From Branchiostoma floridae (taxonomy: Eukaryota > Chordata > Leptocardii > Amphioxiformes > Branchiostomatidae): 64,000 bases of DNA. The position numbers were made by a program, and so were the translations under genes. The notes beneath the pieces were generated by a model. That model saw only the letters and a program-made list of their open reading frames with translations, ran no database searches and was not told the DNA's origin. The stretch is taken from positions 9,180,717 through 9,244,716 of the forward strand of contig NC_049982.1 in NCBI RefSeq assembly GCF_000003815.2, read 5' to 3'. Positions 32,331 to 44,902 of the stretch are shown piece by piece (positions within the stretch are counted from its first letter, which is position 1; every line of letters begins with the position of its first letter).

Positions 32331-35300
32331 TTACATTTCCTGTTCATTTGCCTCGTGCATTTCTAGTTGTTCTTCCATATTTTCTACGAGTAGCTCAGGT
32401 GGCCTCGGTCTGGGCATGACATAAACCAGCCGTTCCCAGAACCGTTCGTCCCCCCACTTCAGATACGTGTTTGTCTTTAGGTAATGCCTGATTTCCGGAG
32501 GGGCGTCGTCCACAGGAATGTCCTCCAGAAGAATCATGATCAAACGGTTGGCGCGATCTTGTAGCACCTGCGCATGCGCGGCTTGAAATTCCAACTGACA
32601 CCATTCGCTTTCCAAGAAGTGTCGGGAGATCACAACGATGGTGCGCCTGCTCTCCTCAACTGCGTTTAAGATATTGTCGGCTATGAGAATTCCCGGAACA
32701 AAGTCACGGTGGTGGAGGCACACTCGGAAAGGGGGCGTTCTCGTCTCGAGGCCTGGCAGAAGAGTATGGATGATAAAGTCCAGGTCATGTTGGCTGTAGG
32801 ACAGGAAGGCATCGTAAGGTTTTGCCATGTCTTCCTGCTCTTCTCGGAACCGCCATCCATACCGGGAATAGAGATAAACTTGTAGAGCTTCCTTTCTTTT
32901 GTACAGCCATATACCAAGTATTATCAGTAAAGAAAGAAGAACAACCACGACTGACAAACTTATGGTTATTTTGTTTTTTCTTGCCGCTTCAGCCAGATTA
33001 CAACCGAGAGTGTCCTCTAAAAGAGTCTGGATCGTTTCCTTGACTTGGCTCTGAAGGTGTGTACAACTGATGTTCTGTCCCACCATAATTGATTCTTTGT
33101 TTTTCATCCAATATTTCAACCACAGAATGTCACAGTCACATCTAAAGCTGTTTCCAGTCAGTGCCAAACGTTGCAGGTAAGTTAACGTGGAAAACTGGTC
33201 CTTGGTCAATGTTGTCAACAGGTTGTTTTCTAGATGCAATACTTTCAATGATGGCAAGTGAATAAATGCATTCCTGCCAATAGCCCTCACCCTAGATCTG
33301 TTAAGGTACAGTTCCTTCAGATTTGCTATACCCAGAAATTCACTGCCTGCGATATCATCTATGTTGTTGGCATCCAAGTAGAGGATTTCCAAAAACGGAA
33401 GATGACTAAATGCCATTGACTCAACGTTTGTGATGTTGTTGTGGCTAAGGTGCAACACTTTGATAATCATACCTTCCGCAAAGGCAGATCGGTAAACCAA
33501 CCGAATGCTGTTTGCCTCCAGGTGAAGGATTGTCGTTAGACTAGGAACGTCAGTGGGAACGATCAAAAGGGACCGCCTTGAGCAATCCACGCGTTCATTC
33601 CAGGGGGCCACAGTTGAGTTCACTTCTCCTTGGACCATGCAGGTGCAGGTGGAAGGGCAGCTGTAAGGGTCCCTGTTCTGGCACCATGCTTGTGACGGAC
33701 TGAGATCTACTAGACGTTTTCCACGCAGGTCTTCGGGACTATGACACGTAAGCTTCGTAAAGTCTGTCTTTGCGTACAAGACGCCTTCTCTGGCGATGTC
33801 AAGGTTTTGCAAAAGTTCATAGACTCTGCAATCGCAAATGATTGGGTTGGGGTGCAATTGCAGTGAAACGTCATGGGGTCGGCCCAATATCTTAGCCCTG
33901 AGTGCATCATAGCCATCTATAACGATTCTGGGCCTGCTGAAAAAGGTAGGTTTGTCCAGGTGAAAGGGGATGGACATAAGTCTGTTCCAGCGCAAGTCCA
34001 GTAGAAGTATAAGGCGATGATATAGTAAACCCGATGCGTCACCGTCGTAGTAAAGGTTTGAAGCATAAACCGTCGTAAGTACATTGTGTGACAAATTAAG
34101 AGTGACTGTTTTCCCGGTTACACCAAGTGTGGGCAAAATTGAAGCATCTAGAGTCGATACGTTGTTAAAGGAAATATCAATATGTTCACAATACGTAGAC
34201 TGCATCCCCGACAGAAAACCTTCAATGGACTTCAGATAGTTGTGATGAAGTAATAAGAATTTTAGATTAACAAGTGGCCGAAATATCTCAGTCGGAATGC
34301 CTGTTAAATGGTTATGGCCGATGATCAGCGTTCTTAAAAGGGTCAAACCTGAAAATACAGTTTGCGATAAAAAATGTAGATAATTAGTTTAGTTTAGTTT
34401 AGTTTATTTATTCGCACACAAAATATTACATTAAAACAAAAAAAACGAAAACAATGGATAAAACAGGTGCAGGAGGAGGAAAAAAGCTTGAGAAGCTTAT
34501 ACTTAGCCCTCCTCCTTTAAACTAAACAAAGTTGATTATCATATATAATAATAAAGTAAAGTAATGCATAGAATGATAATGATACAATGAGGATAAACAA
34601 GTAATTAATGGTATGAATTAACAATGAATGATAAAGTAACGTAATACAACGAAAATGGTAATGATGTAATAAGGATAAACAAGTAATTAATGGTTTGGCT
34701 TAACAATAAATAATAAATCAACATAATACTTAAAAAATGATAATAATGCAATAAGGATAGTCAAATAACGGAATGAATTAAGATAATATGATTTAAAAAG
34801 AAAAAGAATGTGGCTACTACAGGGGGCTCGGATGGATTAACAGATGGATTTTCAGATTACGTTTAAAAGTCGGGAGAGAGGAAGTTAGATTCTTAAGGGA
34901 GGGGGGAAGATCATTCCATATTTTAACACACTTGTATTTGACAGACATTTGGGCAAGAGAGGTTCTGAATAGGGGGATGTGTAGATTTGTGCTTTGGCGA
35001 GTTTGATAATTGTGAAACTGCGAGCGAATATTAAGAAAGCTGTCAAAGGTATCGGGGAGAGTATGGTTTATGTGTTGGGCTGTAAAAAGAGCAAGTTGAA
35101 ATCTGTTGACGTCATAGATATTCAAAATTCTAAGTTTCTCAAATAGTGGTGAAGAGTGAGTATAGAAACTCGAACATGTCGCAATGCGTAGAAATTTTTT
35201 CTGTAGAATTAATAAAGGGTGTAGAGAAGTTTTGTAGGCGTTTCCCCAAACAATATTACAATACATGAGATATGGATAGATTAGACTGTTATATATGGTT

Positions 35301-36501
35301 ATAAAGGTTCTCTGGGATAATTGCCTTCCAGATTCAGTTTAAGCAAGGCAGGCAAGTTTTCAAAAACAGAATTTCCGATGCATGACAGATTGTTATAGCT
35401 CAGGTCCAACGAGCTCAGAGATTGCAACCCTCGAAATCCATCCTCTTCAATCGTGGATATGAGTCCAACAGATAGGTTTAATTGTTCTAGTTTGATGAGT
35501 GGGTCAAATGTTCCATTCTGTATCAGTTCAATGCTATTGATATCAATCTGAAGTTCCTTGAGATTCCACAAACCTACGAAGGAACTTGGATGAATAAACC
35601 GAAGTGCCCCTCGCTGGGGATATTTGTGTCCCACATGTCCCGGTAAAGTTATATTTATGATCGGGCGCATTTGGGATAATACTAAGGTGCTGAGCTCTCT
35701 CAAAGTTTTGAAAGGCGAACCATCCAGACTTTCAATGTGGTTGCCTTTGATATGGAGACGTTGCAGATTTCGCAACATCAAAAGTGAATCGGATAAGTTG
35801 TGTATATGATTGAAAGATATATCGAGAACATTCAGCTTTATCATATTGCTGAAATACTCTGATTTAACGTCTGGAATTCTGTTCCAAGAAAGGTCCAGTT
35901 CCAACATGTTTTGAAGGGGTGCTTGTCCATTTATTTTATGATAGAGGGCCTCCGGAAACGTGTCCATGAAAAGCCAGCGCAGGTTCAGTTTCCTCAGCTG
36001 GGGCACGGAGGCAAACAGCTCGGGATCTAGCCTCACCGGAGCGAGTGGTTCCGTTATCCAATGGTCGAGAACCCTATTGACGAAAAGCGACAACATGTTT
36101 ACCAGATCCAGAGAATCTATGTTTATCAACCCGTATAGCACTTCCTTCCCAACCTCCTCCTCAAAACAATCCCAGATTTTAATTTGTCTGATGAACGAGG
36201 GTAGCCCGTCAAAAACAGACGCATTGTAGCTCGGTAGCTTCGCGTTGCATGGTACCCACAGATCAGTGACCGTATTGTCGAAGAAGTTCACATCAGCGAG
36301 GCGTAGTTCAGAGATCCGTGTGCAACCACAGTTGTACATATAAGGTGGCATGGTTGTGTATTTACACTCCCAGCCTGGACCCTTCCCGACCAAAATCTCG
36401 CTGGTGGTAGGTTGGCTGTAGCTGTTGGATGCAGAATCCATGGCAATGCTAAGACTGGCACAACAGATGGCGATAATGCAAGAGAGCAGAAATTTCGCCA
36501 T
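32331..36501 (-). CDS. Toll-like receptor with several cysteine-capped LRR blocks, interrupted by a LINE
   Basis: Membrane receptor of innate immunity or development. The first coding segment (36501 to about 35325, some 392 codons) has a hydrophobic signal peptide and leucine-rich repeats. The second (34348-32331) has more repeats, a cysteine cap (CDC...C...C, about residues 560-620), an N-cap (CPSTCTC), further repeats, a second cap (CDCDILWLKYW), a membrane segment (about 853-875) and a TIR domain (about 904-1030) with box 1 YDAFLSYS, box 2 RDFVPG and box 3 FW. Two cysteine blocks mark the protostome-type (Drosophila Toll-like) design. The segments join in frame (about 1,064 residues) only if the intron starts with GC (GAAG|gcaatt) and ends TTTTCAG. 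The junction leaves one LRR short by about a dozen residues. The alternative is a gene broken by the LINE listed separately. Confidence 0.85.
34386..35320 (-). mobile_element. 5'-truncated non-LTR retrotransposon (CR1/L2/Jockey-like) inside the receptor gene
   Basis: The minus-strand frame from about 35320 to 34817 matches the C-terminal part of a LINE reverse transcriptase: hallmarks are SLIYPYLMYCNIVWG, LLILQKKFLRI, a YQTR and WNDLPPSLK. The frame runs open upstream into the receptor junction, so the element is cut at its 5' end there. A non-coding 3' UTR follows and ends in a short tandem repeat of AACTA units (TAGTT on the plus strand, about 34385-34407), a 3' end typical of CR1/L2-like LINEs. 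Same orientation as the receptor gene. Target duplications are not clear. Confidence 0.8.
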
Positions 36502-36644
36502 GTCTCCAGAAAATTTAGCTGTGGTAAGAGAGAATTATCATTGTTAACAACATGGCCTGAAATACTAGTAATACTATGTATGTATGTATGTATGTGTGGG
36601 TGTGTCACATGTATGTGTGGGTGCGTTGTGTGTGTGTGTATGTA

Positions 36645-36698
<54 letters not shown>

Positions 36699-39013
36699 TG
36701 TTAGTGTTTGTGTGTGTTCGAGTACGAGTAAATACGTTTTCAGGAGCGAAGTTAACATTTCGTTGTCCCTAAATGTAAAGCTACCAGTTGGTTACAAACC
36801 GTCAATGAATTTGCAGTGAAAGTGTTGGAAAATAATTAAAATCGTTTTACAACAACATCATCGACGGCACACTGATACGATGTAAAGGTACTAGAATATC
36901 TCAACTTGTTGCTCGGTTCTTGCTCAGTCCTTGCTCAGTCTTTCATGAGTGACAATTGATTTACATATGACCTCGCCCATCATGATTTTACCGATGATAA
37001 AGTCGCGGATACAATCTAGGTAGACAAAACACCTGCTGTACAGAAAACCGGTTGAACGAAGACACTCATTAAAGACCCACATTTATGGCGTATGAAGAAA
37101 AGCTCAGCGAGGAGAACTCAGCTGTCCTATTCGATTTCGTGGTCACAACAACACAAACAAGATTCCAGATAACTTACTTTTAATGTGTTTTTTCTCAGCA
37201 TACTTTGAAATACGTTTATTTTCAACCTCAAGATACAACAAAACTATATAGTGGGTTTAAAAAGTGCAAAATTACATCCTCATCGAATCATACGTGCTTA
37301 CAGCACAGGGCAGAATGGTGTCGGCAATGTATGCTCTGTTCTACAAATTGGCTACAAACACTAATATTGTTGAAACTCAAATGTATCTCAAACGATATGG
37401 GATGACACACCTGTTGATGTTGACTCTTATAAGGTGGCGCCAACGCCTTAAACTGTTAACGTTCGGCCCGATGACGTTGTTGAGTTGTTTGTGACTGGTC
37501 TGGTCGGTGGACAGAATATTTACCTTACCTGACCTGTTCATACCCGTAAGGCAATGGGTTCACGTCAATCATTTTGGTTGTGCCAGGGCAGCTTTAGTGT
37601 GGGTGTGTATGTGGGTCAAGAGAATAACTCGAAATGCGTTAGATGGGTCTTAATGATATTTGAGTAGCGGTTGTGGAAAGTCTAGTTCAAAAACGGTTCA
37701 CCTGGCAATTTTCGTCGGTACGGCAGTGGGATGTGTATGTTAGTGTGTTTGTTTGTTTGTTTGTTTGTTTGTTTGACAACATGACTCCAGAAGCTATCGA
37801 TGTTTCTGTATGATATTTGGTGCATGCATTGGACGTGTAACAAGAAAGGTCATGTTCGATAATGGGCGGCAAGGTACGGTACTGCAGCTTCAAATTTGGA
37901 GGTCAAATTTTCCGCAGTTGCCAGGTTCATAATTTTGTAGTTATGGATAGGTATTGGAATAGGGAGTAAGTGATGCCTTCTTTTTAACCGCAGCGGGCGT
38001 AATGACTATTGTCAGTATCTTTAGAAGGGAATAGAGGACAGAATTATTAAATGAGTTAGAATTCTAACATAGTTTATTTACATTGAAGCATGCAACCATG
38101 TACATGTATCATATGTAAATTCTACTTTTCTATTCAGATATAATACAACATGTGTAACGTTACAGTACGATTTTACTAAATGAAGGAAGTATCTCTGAAA
38201 GTTATTTGTCAAGGACTGTCTTATCAAAACTTCCCATCTATTCTACAAGGCCAAATAAATTCAAGATGATGTGTGTTTACAAACATATACACAAAATGTA
38301 ACCTTCATCTCTGAAGCACAAGGGTTGTATTTATTTACAAGTACTGTCTTGTGGAACCTGTCCAAACCTGGTATTAAAACATCGACAGCAAAAGTATGGA
38401 AATATACAAAAACAAGTGGCTTGTCAGATACATTGCCAAGATCTCATGGCTCTACTACTCGTACGACTACACACACTGCTACTGTACATACACTTTACTC
38501 AACAAATAACAGAATGCACTCTATATTGAAACAAAATATCAATCGATCCAAATATACACCACAAAGGTACCTTTGCATATGAATACATTTTCCCGTGACC
38601 AGCTACTACGTATACGTGAATAAGTTGTGCATAGATGCTGAGATATAATTAATTACTAGTACTGTATATTCATAACCCAGCAAGGTTACAAGCACGGGTA
38701 TTTCATTATGTTTCACAGCTGCACATTAGCTTTATAGAAGTCAGCTGGAGCTCAATTTAGAACTGTTGTCTTTTATCCATATAATGTGCTTTTTAGCCAT
38801 ATAACTATAGAATCTGATATGTATATACAGCTACTGTATCCTAACGTTAGGGTTGTCCACCACGCTAGACTTTCACTGCATTACAACTCAGATCACGTGG
38901 AACAATTCTAGACTAAGGCCGCTTAAAGCAATGAGGTCGTTTTTTTTAACATCATTGCTTAAAGTTTGCGTAACTATGTGTTCATGTGTGTCGAAGGTTG
39001 CCCCATTGGTTGT
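36502..39013. other. Interval between the Toll-like receptor gene and T5
   Basis: Holds the upstream region of the receptor gene and the 3' flank of T5. Contains a (TATG)n/(TG)n tract at 36570-36720 and a (GTTT)n run near 37747-37774. Possible minus-strand poly(A) signals for T5 lie near 38328 and 38071. No coding exon is supported; several short open frames have no homology or splice context that I can see. Confidence 0.5.
36570..36720. repeat. TATG/TG microsatellite
   Basis: TATG repeats grade into a long (TG)n tract with a few T interruptions, about 70-220 bases upstream of the receptor ATG. Confidence 0.95.
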
Positions 39014-42000
39014 TTAGGCGAAGGCCTTGTATTCGTGTCCTCTGATGATGAAGCTAGGCGGTCCGCCATCTTTGCTGCGGAAGAGCACGAAGGCCATGGC
39101 CATTCCAGCAAACTGCGATGGAAGATGAGAAAATGATATTGAATACCATGGATAGGTCTTAGCACAAAATTTCATTCAGGAGATCTTATTTCTATCAACA
39201 CACTATATATATAAATATAGCGCTATTAATAAGATAACTTCTCCCTGAGTGTGAACAAAGTAAGTATTGGATTCAATTCAATTGGAATTGCAACAATGAG
39301 CAATAGAATATGAATTCGTATCGCATGCAGCCTGACCAATAAAAGTGTAATTTGAAAATGAAATCTTCCTAACTCACCGTAGCGAAAGCGACAGCTATCG
39401 GCATGCCCGCCATGGCACCGATGGCGGCCCGGAGGTTACCTATGAGCTTTCCGTCACATGGCTAGTGGGAGGGACAAAAATATTTCATTTATACACTGCA
39501 GGTAAATACTACAGTAGCTGTAACGTATGATAAGCCCATTCAGCAAGATATGAAACAAAGTGCTATCACATTTATTAAGCAAAGCAAAACTCCAGAGACG
39601 TCGTTCCTTAACTTAGTCTTTGCTGTAAGTTTTCTCTATACAGGAAGCAGGGCCTCTACGAGTACAAAACATCAGATACATCTTTGATGCAGAAAGTGAG
39701 CTTGCCTGTGCCCATCTGCCTGTCGCAGCGTCACACCTACTGCTATCGTCCCCCACGTCATCAGCCTTCTTCTGTGTGCAGTTGCAGGTTCCAGGATAGT
39801 CCGGCGCCCAGTCTGTCACAGTCTCCATACCACAGCAGCGGAACTACATAACGGGACAAACACATTCAGTTAGTAACTGTAGTAGCCAGAAATAGTTTTG
39901 ACATGTCTCTAGGAAGTCATCACCGCCCTTTTGAATGAAGTACACTCGCCGAATCTTGTTTGATTTATGGCACGAGACCTGCGTTAATGTGATGAGCAAT
40001 GATTTAAAAATTTATCTCCTTGTAGGGGGGTAACACCTTTTAGGGAACACAGATTTTAACTACGTACTTCCTTACGGGTAAATCCCCATACATTTCCTCC
40101 ACCCCACCCTCACCCTAATCCCACCCTCGCCAGTAGCCCTCTTTATACTTGGCTCCGCCAAGACAATCTCTAGAAGACTACTTACCCCAGTCTGTACCAC
40201 ATCCACAAACTTCTTCATTCCCTCAGTCATGTTCCGGTACGGCGTGTCGCTGATGTGGTCTATTTTGTCTTTCAGATAGCTCTCCGCCTGCACGGTACAG
40301 AATGCCATTTAGATTCCATAGACTTTTATGTCTCCCCTATACCTTACGAGTATGTGACTTACATAGATACAATTGTACAACCATAGATCTGGAGAAAGTC
40401 GGCGACTTTCGACCTTTAAATGTGACATACTGCTAGAGTCTAACTGCTGCTATAGTATTGCAAAGTGACATGATAAAAAAAATGTCACATGTCTTAATTT
40501 TAATGAAGATCTTTTTGTATAAGCTATTTGAAGACTGAAATTCTAGAATTTTCAGTGAAATTTGTGATGTGGACTTGCCGAAACAGGAGGGATGCTCGTA
40601 CCTTATGTTTGTTAGCCAGGGCGACACCACCGATGATAATCTCCATCAGCGCCAAGACTCCCATGATGACGAGGAACTGTATCAAGTGAGGGAATGAATC
40701 AATCAATTCATGAACGGTTAGCAGATACTAGTAGCATAATATTCAACAAAGAAGATAAACAGATCATTATTTGAAAAATTTACCTTAATCCAAGGAGATC
40801 AATCCGGGTTTATGTTTATGATTCATTCAATAAGCCGGTCCCTGGTTTACATTGAGCATACACGAGGTCAAAAGTGAACGCCTCAAACTTGCCAATAGTT
40901 CTTGTTTTGTTTGTTTTTCTGTTTAAAAAGAGTTCACTTTTAAAATATTACCTACAATGTATCACTACTACGCATGCGTGGTTCAAACCGCGAGCCAGCT
41001 TGTACTGGCGACTCACCGCTCCCAGCAGGCACTTGTTCTCCCACGCCGCGCCTGCGCACCCCAGGAAGCCGATGAGGATGGCGAAGACTCCGACAGCGAT
41101 CATGGCGTTACAGGTGGAGGTGAGCAGCTGCTGGTCGTACTCCGTCAGGCTCAGGGCGTGGATGATCTTACCGTCCCCGATGATGGAGGCGCCAACGGCG
41201 ACAAGACCAACGCCTAGCAACTGGAGATTCAGTGATAGTCGTTTATTTATTGTTTATTGAAATATTTAGACGCCTGTGTGGCCGATTCAGTTTTGACAAA
41301 CTGATTTTCAATAGGGCCCATGTACATTTACAAGGAAATAAAAACATATTACAGAGAAAATGAATAGACAATTTTCATGTTTCATTTGTACTTATATTTT
41401 CCGATGTGTATGTCTACTAGACATACACATCGGAAAATATAAGTACAAACAGTCGTTGGGTTAGAGCAGATACACGTCGGCACTAGTACGGATATTGATG
41501 CATTACAAGTGTCCCATATGGTTTTCTTTTTTTGTCTTGGTACTCATAGAGGATAAAAGCAATCGATTTTCCATATTCCGTTCTTCCTTTGTTTTGTACA
41601 ATACCCTATTTGCTTCCAAGTGATTATGTGCACTAGCTTCCTCTTCTCTAAAGACCCAATGCTTCTCTAATGAATAACAAAGAAATCGCGGACCCACAAA
41701 TTTTGTAGGTGTATACTAGTACATGTGTGTATATGTAATTACGCCTAGCTATTCACTGTACCTTCGACTGAATAGAAACCTGCAATATAATGATCTGCAT
41801 TAGGCAATAGTAACCTAAAATTGACTCAACGTACATCACTACACAGCTTTTGTGACGATCAGTGTTGCACCGGTCAATGGTATTCGTAAATATCGACAAC
41901 AAAATAGACGGACGGGAAAGCTGGGGTATCGACCCTTCTGTATCGCATTCCGTTGTAAGAACTGAAGCTATAAATGATTCATACTGGCTTGAATCTTTAA

Positions 42001-42981
42001 GCTATTCTTCTCTACAATATCGCGTGATAGGAACTGAAAATCAATGTATTAATGAAAAGGATTCGTGTGCGCTAACATGTCTTGCTCAATGTGCTCTCTG
42101 ATAGTCAATCGGGGATCTTTCTAAACAAATATGATATAATAAAGACTACTTTAGTTAACATGTTGGAACCAGGTCATGATATAGTAATGTTCTGTACAGG
42201 CACAGGTAATAAAGTTTTGTGTATAATGTTCTATTATAACCTAATTTTGGTTCGTTGCTACAAAAGGGCCTATTAAGTAATGAAGACTGGAAATTCTGCT
42301 ATTCAAATTAGGACTGAACTGCGGTGCTCATGCGATGTACATGCGTGACTAAGACAACTGTTAGTCTACTCTCCGTTCTATGACAGTGATGTCACCGATG
42401 TCACCTGTGCGCTTAATTAACCATGGTAGGGGTAGGGATAGTACCAATAGTACAGAGAAGACTAATTGGAAGTACGTAACCGTAATTATGTTCACGGTTT
42501 TACAAGGTATATACAAGCCATAGTGCACACCACATACGATACAAGCGTATATCCAATCATTCGAATTTTATTGAGCAAGAAAAAAATGATATGACGTACT
42601 CCGTTTTTTGCTGCAGTTACACTCGTTACGCTTTATATTGGTAACATTTACCGGAATGTAATCAATGAGGATTAGTCTTCTCTGCATACGAATCATAGTT
42701 GAACATAATTCAATAATTAGATTTTATGATTTTAGAGTATAAAATTGTTGAACTACAATTTATAAGCCATTTTCATTTTCTAAACAGTTGTTCGAATTTG
42801 TCGCGAATTCTACGTTCAAACCCTTGAACGTTTTGCTCTGAAAAAGAGAAACTTAAGATATATCATCATTTGCCCCGGCTATCGTAGAGTATACATGAAG
42901 AATCTGAATACTTACCCAAAATATGAAGTTGAAGAGAATCAACAGGGACTTGACGCAGTTCATAGCGAAACCAACCGCCAT
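39014..42981 (-). CDS. Tetraspanin T5, with a GC-AG intron
   Basis: Exons in transcript order: 42981-42916, 41220-41017, 40676-40602, 40287-40186, 39843-39706, 39461-39378, 39112-39014; phase 0; about 255 residues. It begins MAVGFAMNCVKSLL. After TM2 the motif is GCAGAAWENKC. The large loop has NMT and NCT sequons, FRCCGMETVTDW, CNC, a further Cys and the PC opening exon 6. The C-terminus is EYKAFA. Exon 5 ends CAG|gcaagc, a GC donor; the next GT would break phase. Its start and end resemble T6 (MNCVK and EYKAFA against MNCVK and YREFA), so T5 and T6 are probably recent tandem duplicates. The ATG overlaps AAAATGGCGG, a YY1-like context. Confidence 0.9.
41385..41449. repeat. Perfect 31-base inverted repeat with a 3-base loop
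   Basis: Arms 41385-41415 and 41419-41449 are exact reverse complements (TTTGTACTTATATTTTCC onward, ending GTATGTCT at the loop). It lies in T5 intron 1 and could extrude as a cruciform. No matching target duplication was found. Confidence 0.9.
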
Positions 42982-44902
42982 TTTGTATCAGTCTTGTTCC
43001 TCGGAGGCGTGTCGGTATAATGTAAAAGACGAAGTTAGATCGAAGACCAGCTGCCAAAATACCTACTACTACTAGTAGTCTTGCCGAGTACTGGCCGTCA
43101 GATCGAGATAAAGAGAATTACACAGCGATTCAAATCGGAGTCTGTGGGAAGAACGTGTACAACTACACGTCTCTGTGGCTGTGACGGTGCAGGTAATAGT
43201 AGGGACACCTTCTATTCACTGAACAAATACAATAGTGTCATCTTACCTGGGCGATCCTATTTGAATATGAGGTGCAGGGAACTTAATGTTTTGCACCACA
43301 GTTTTCAGTACAAACTTTAGTTAAGGGAAGTGGATTTGATGCAAACTTCGTTCGTTACCGGAGGAAAACTATAGATAGATAAAAAGATGACTGAACGTAA
43401 TTGAAAGATGACTAGTTTAACCTGCAACCCCCATCGGTGGTGAAAAGTGGACCAGCCCGTTTCTATGTTTACCAGGCTGAGTAACCAGGTGAGCTCGAAT
43501 CATGTGCCCCTTTGTGTGTTGGTCACCTGATCTATTAACGGCTGACGTCATGATATATCTTTGACTGCTGACCGACCTGTAGGTCGGCATTAGAAGCTCA
43601 CATGCGCAGAGCTTCAGGATGTAACATACAGGCTGCCAGTGCCAAAGTATATGTAAGCCTAAAATGCTAATACACTCGGAGAAAAAACTTAGATCCTCTA
43701 AACGTCAAAGAAGTCACGCATGACAGAAAAATTGGTATACTAGTAGTTCGTCCTCCACTGTTTTAGAAACGAAAGTCGGCATTTAGGCTAGTCACTGGTT
43801 ATGTGTTGTTTGTTCCTCTTTTTTCCTGGCCTTTGGGACCAAGTTATCATTCAAAAGCTTTAAGACATCTTCTTTCCAAACAATATTCAGGAATATATAA
43901 ATCAGTTATTCCACTTCCAAGTATCAAATGAAATGATTTCTTGTTACCAACCATCTCTCAGTTTTTGAGACACAAGCTGCATGCATGGGGTTTGATGGCT
44001 TCTGTTATCATGGTATCTAATGTTAGCCTAAGCAAGGACGTTATATCACACGTTATATTATAATGTGATAGAACGACCTTGGCCTATGAGTATGATTATC
44101 ATGAAAGTCACAGGACCATATACTCATTTTAAAGAATATCAAGCTTTATTTTTGTGTGTACAAAGAATTTCCCAAAAAACATACATCACCATTTTGTGTC
44201 TGTTTATCAATATATTACAAGATACAGTCTTTGTTGCATAGAAAACAGAAATGCGTTAAGGATATAACACCCATCAAATGAGCAAACAGAAGCAGCTACA
44301 ACTTACAAGAGAATGAACATACAGTAAAAGTCTATATAGCTTGTGCATAACTCATGTAAGGCACAGTGATCTTTGCATGTCGATTAAAGCAGCCAGGTGC
44401 AACTCACATTAACAATAAACTCCATTTCTTACATTTTTAACCTCCTTTCAAAGAAAAAAATAGTCTTCAAATTGATAACATCCAGCAGTTATTTCACCCA
44501 AGCCACCATAAAACAATAATGGTACAAGCAGTATAATAAACTTTAAGGTAAGTCAAAAATGTATACCTGCGATGACAATGTTCACGAAAAAAAAGAAACG
44601 CTTGCTCCTCTCAGAGGGATAGACCTACTTATTCTGCACACAAATGTAATCAACTCCAATAGACTTTTCCAACTTTGATTTTTTTTTAATGAAAGAGACA
44701 GGTGGGAGATACAATTTTGGATGTTACAAAGTTACACATACTTATCATGGTATATACATGTACCACATGAGAAACAAATTCACAAGATATGGCACAAAAA
44801 TTCTCAACCAAAAGTCTTCATTTCTGTTGGCCAGCCGGCAGCACTTCTAAATGCTATTTCAGCGCATGATCTGGGAGGTGTTGGCATTACTCATGACAGT
44901 TC
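42982..44902. other. Interval between T5 and T6
   Basis: The T5 upstream region and T6 3' UTR, both on the minus strand. A perfect CRE (TGACGTCA) is at 43543-43550, about 560 bases upstream of the T5 ATG. A minus-strand AATAAA for T6 is at 44145-44150. No other gene is seen. Confidence 0.5.
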
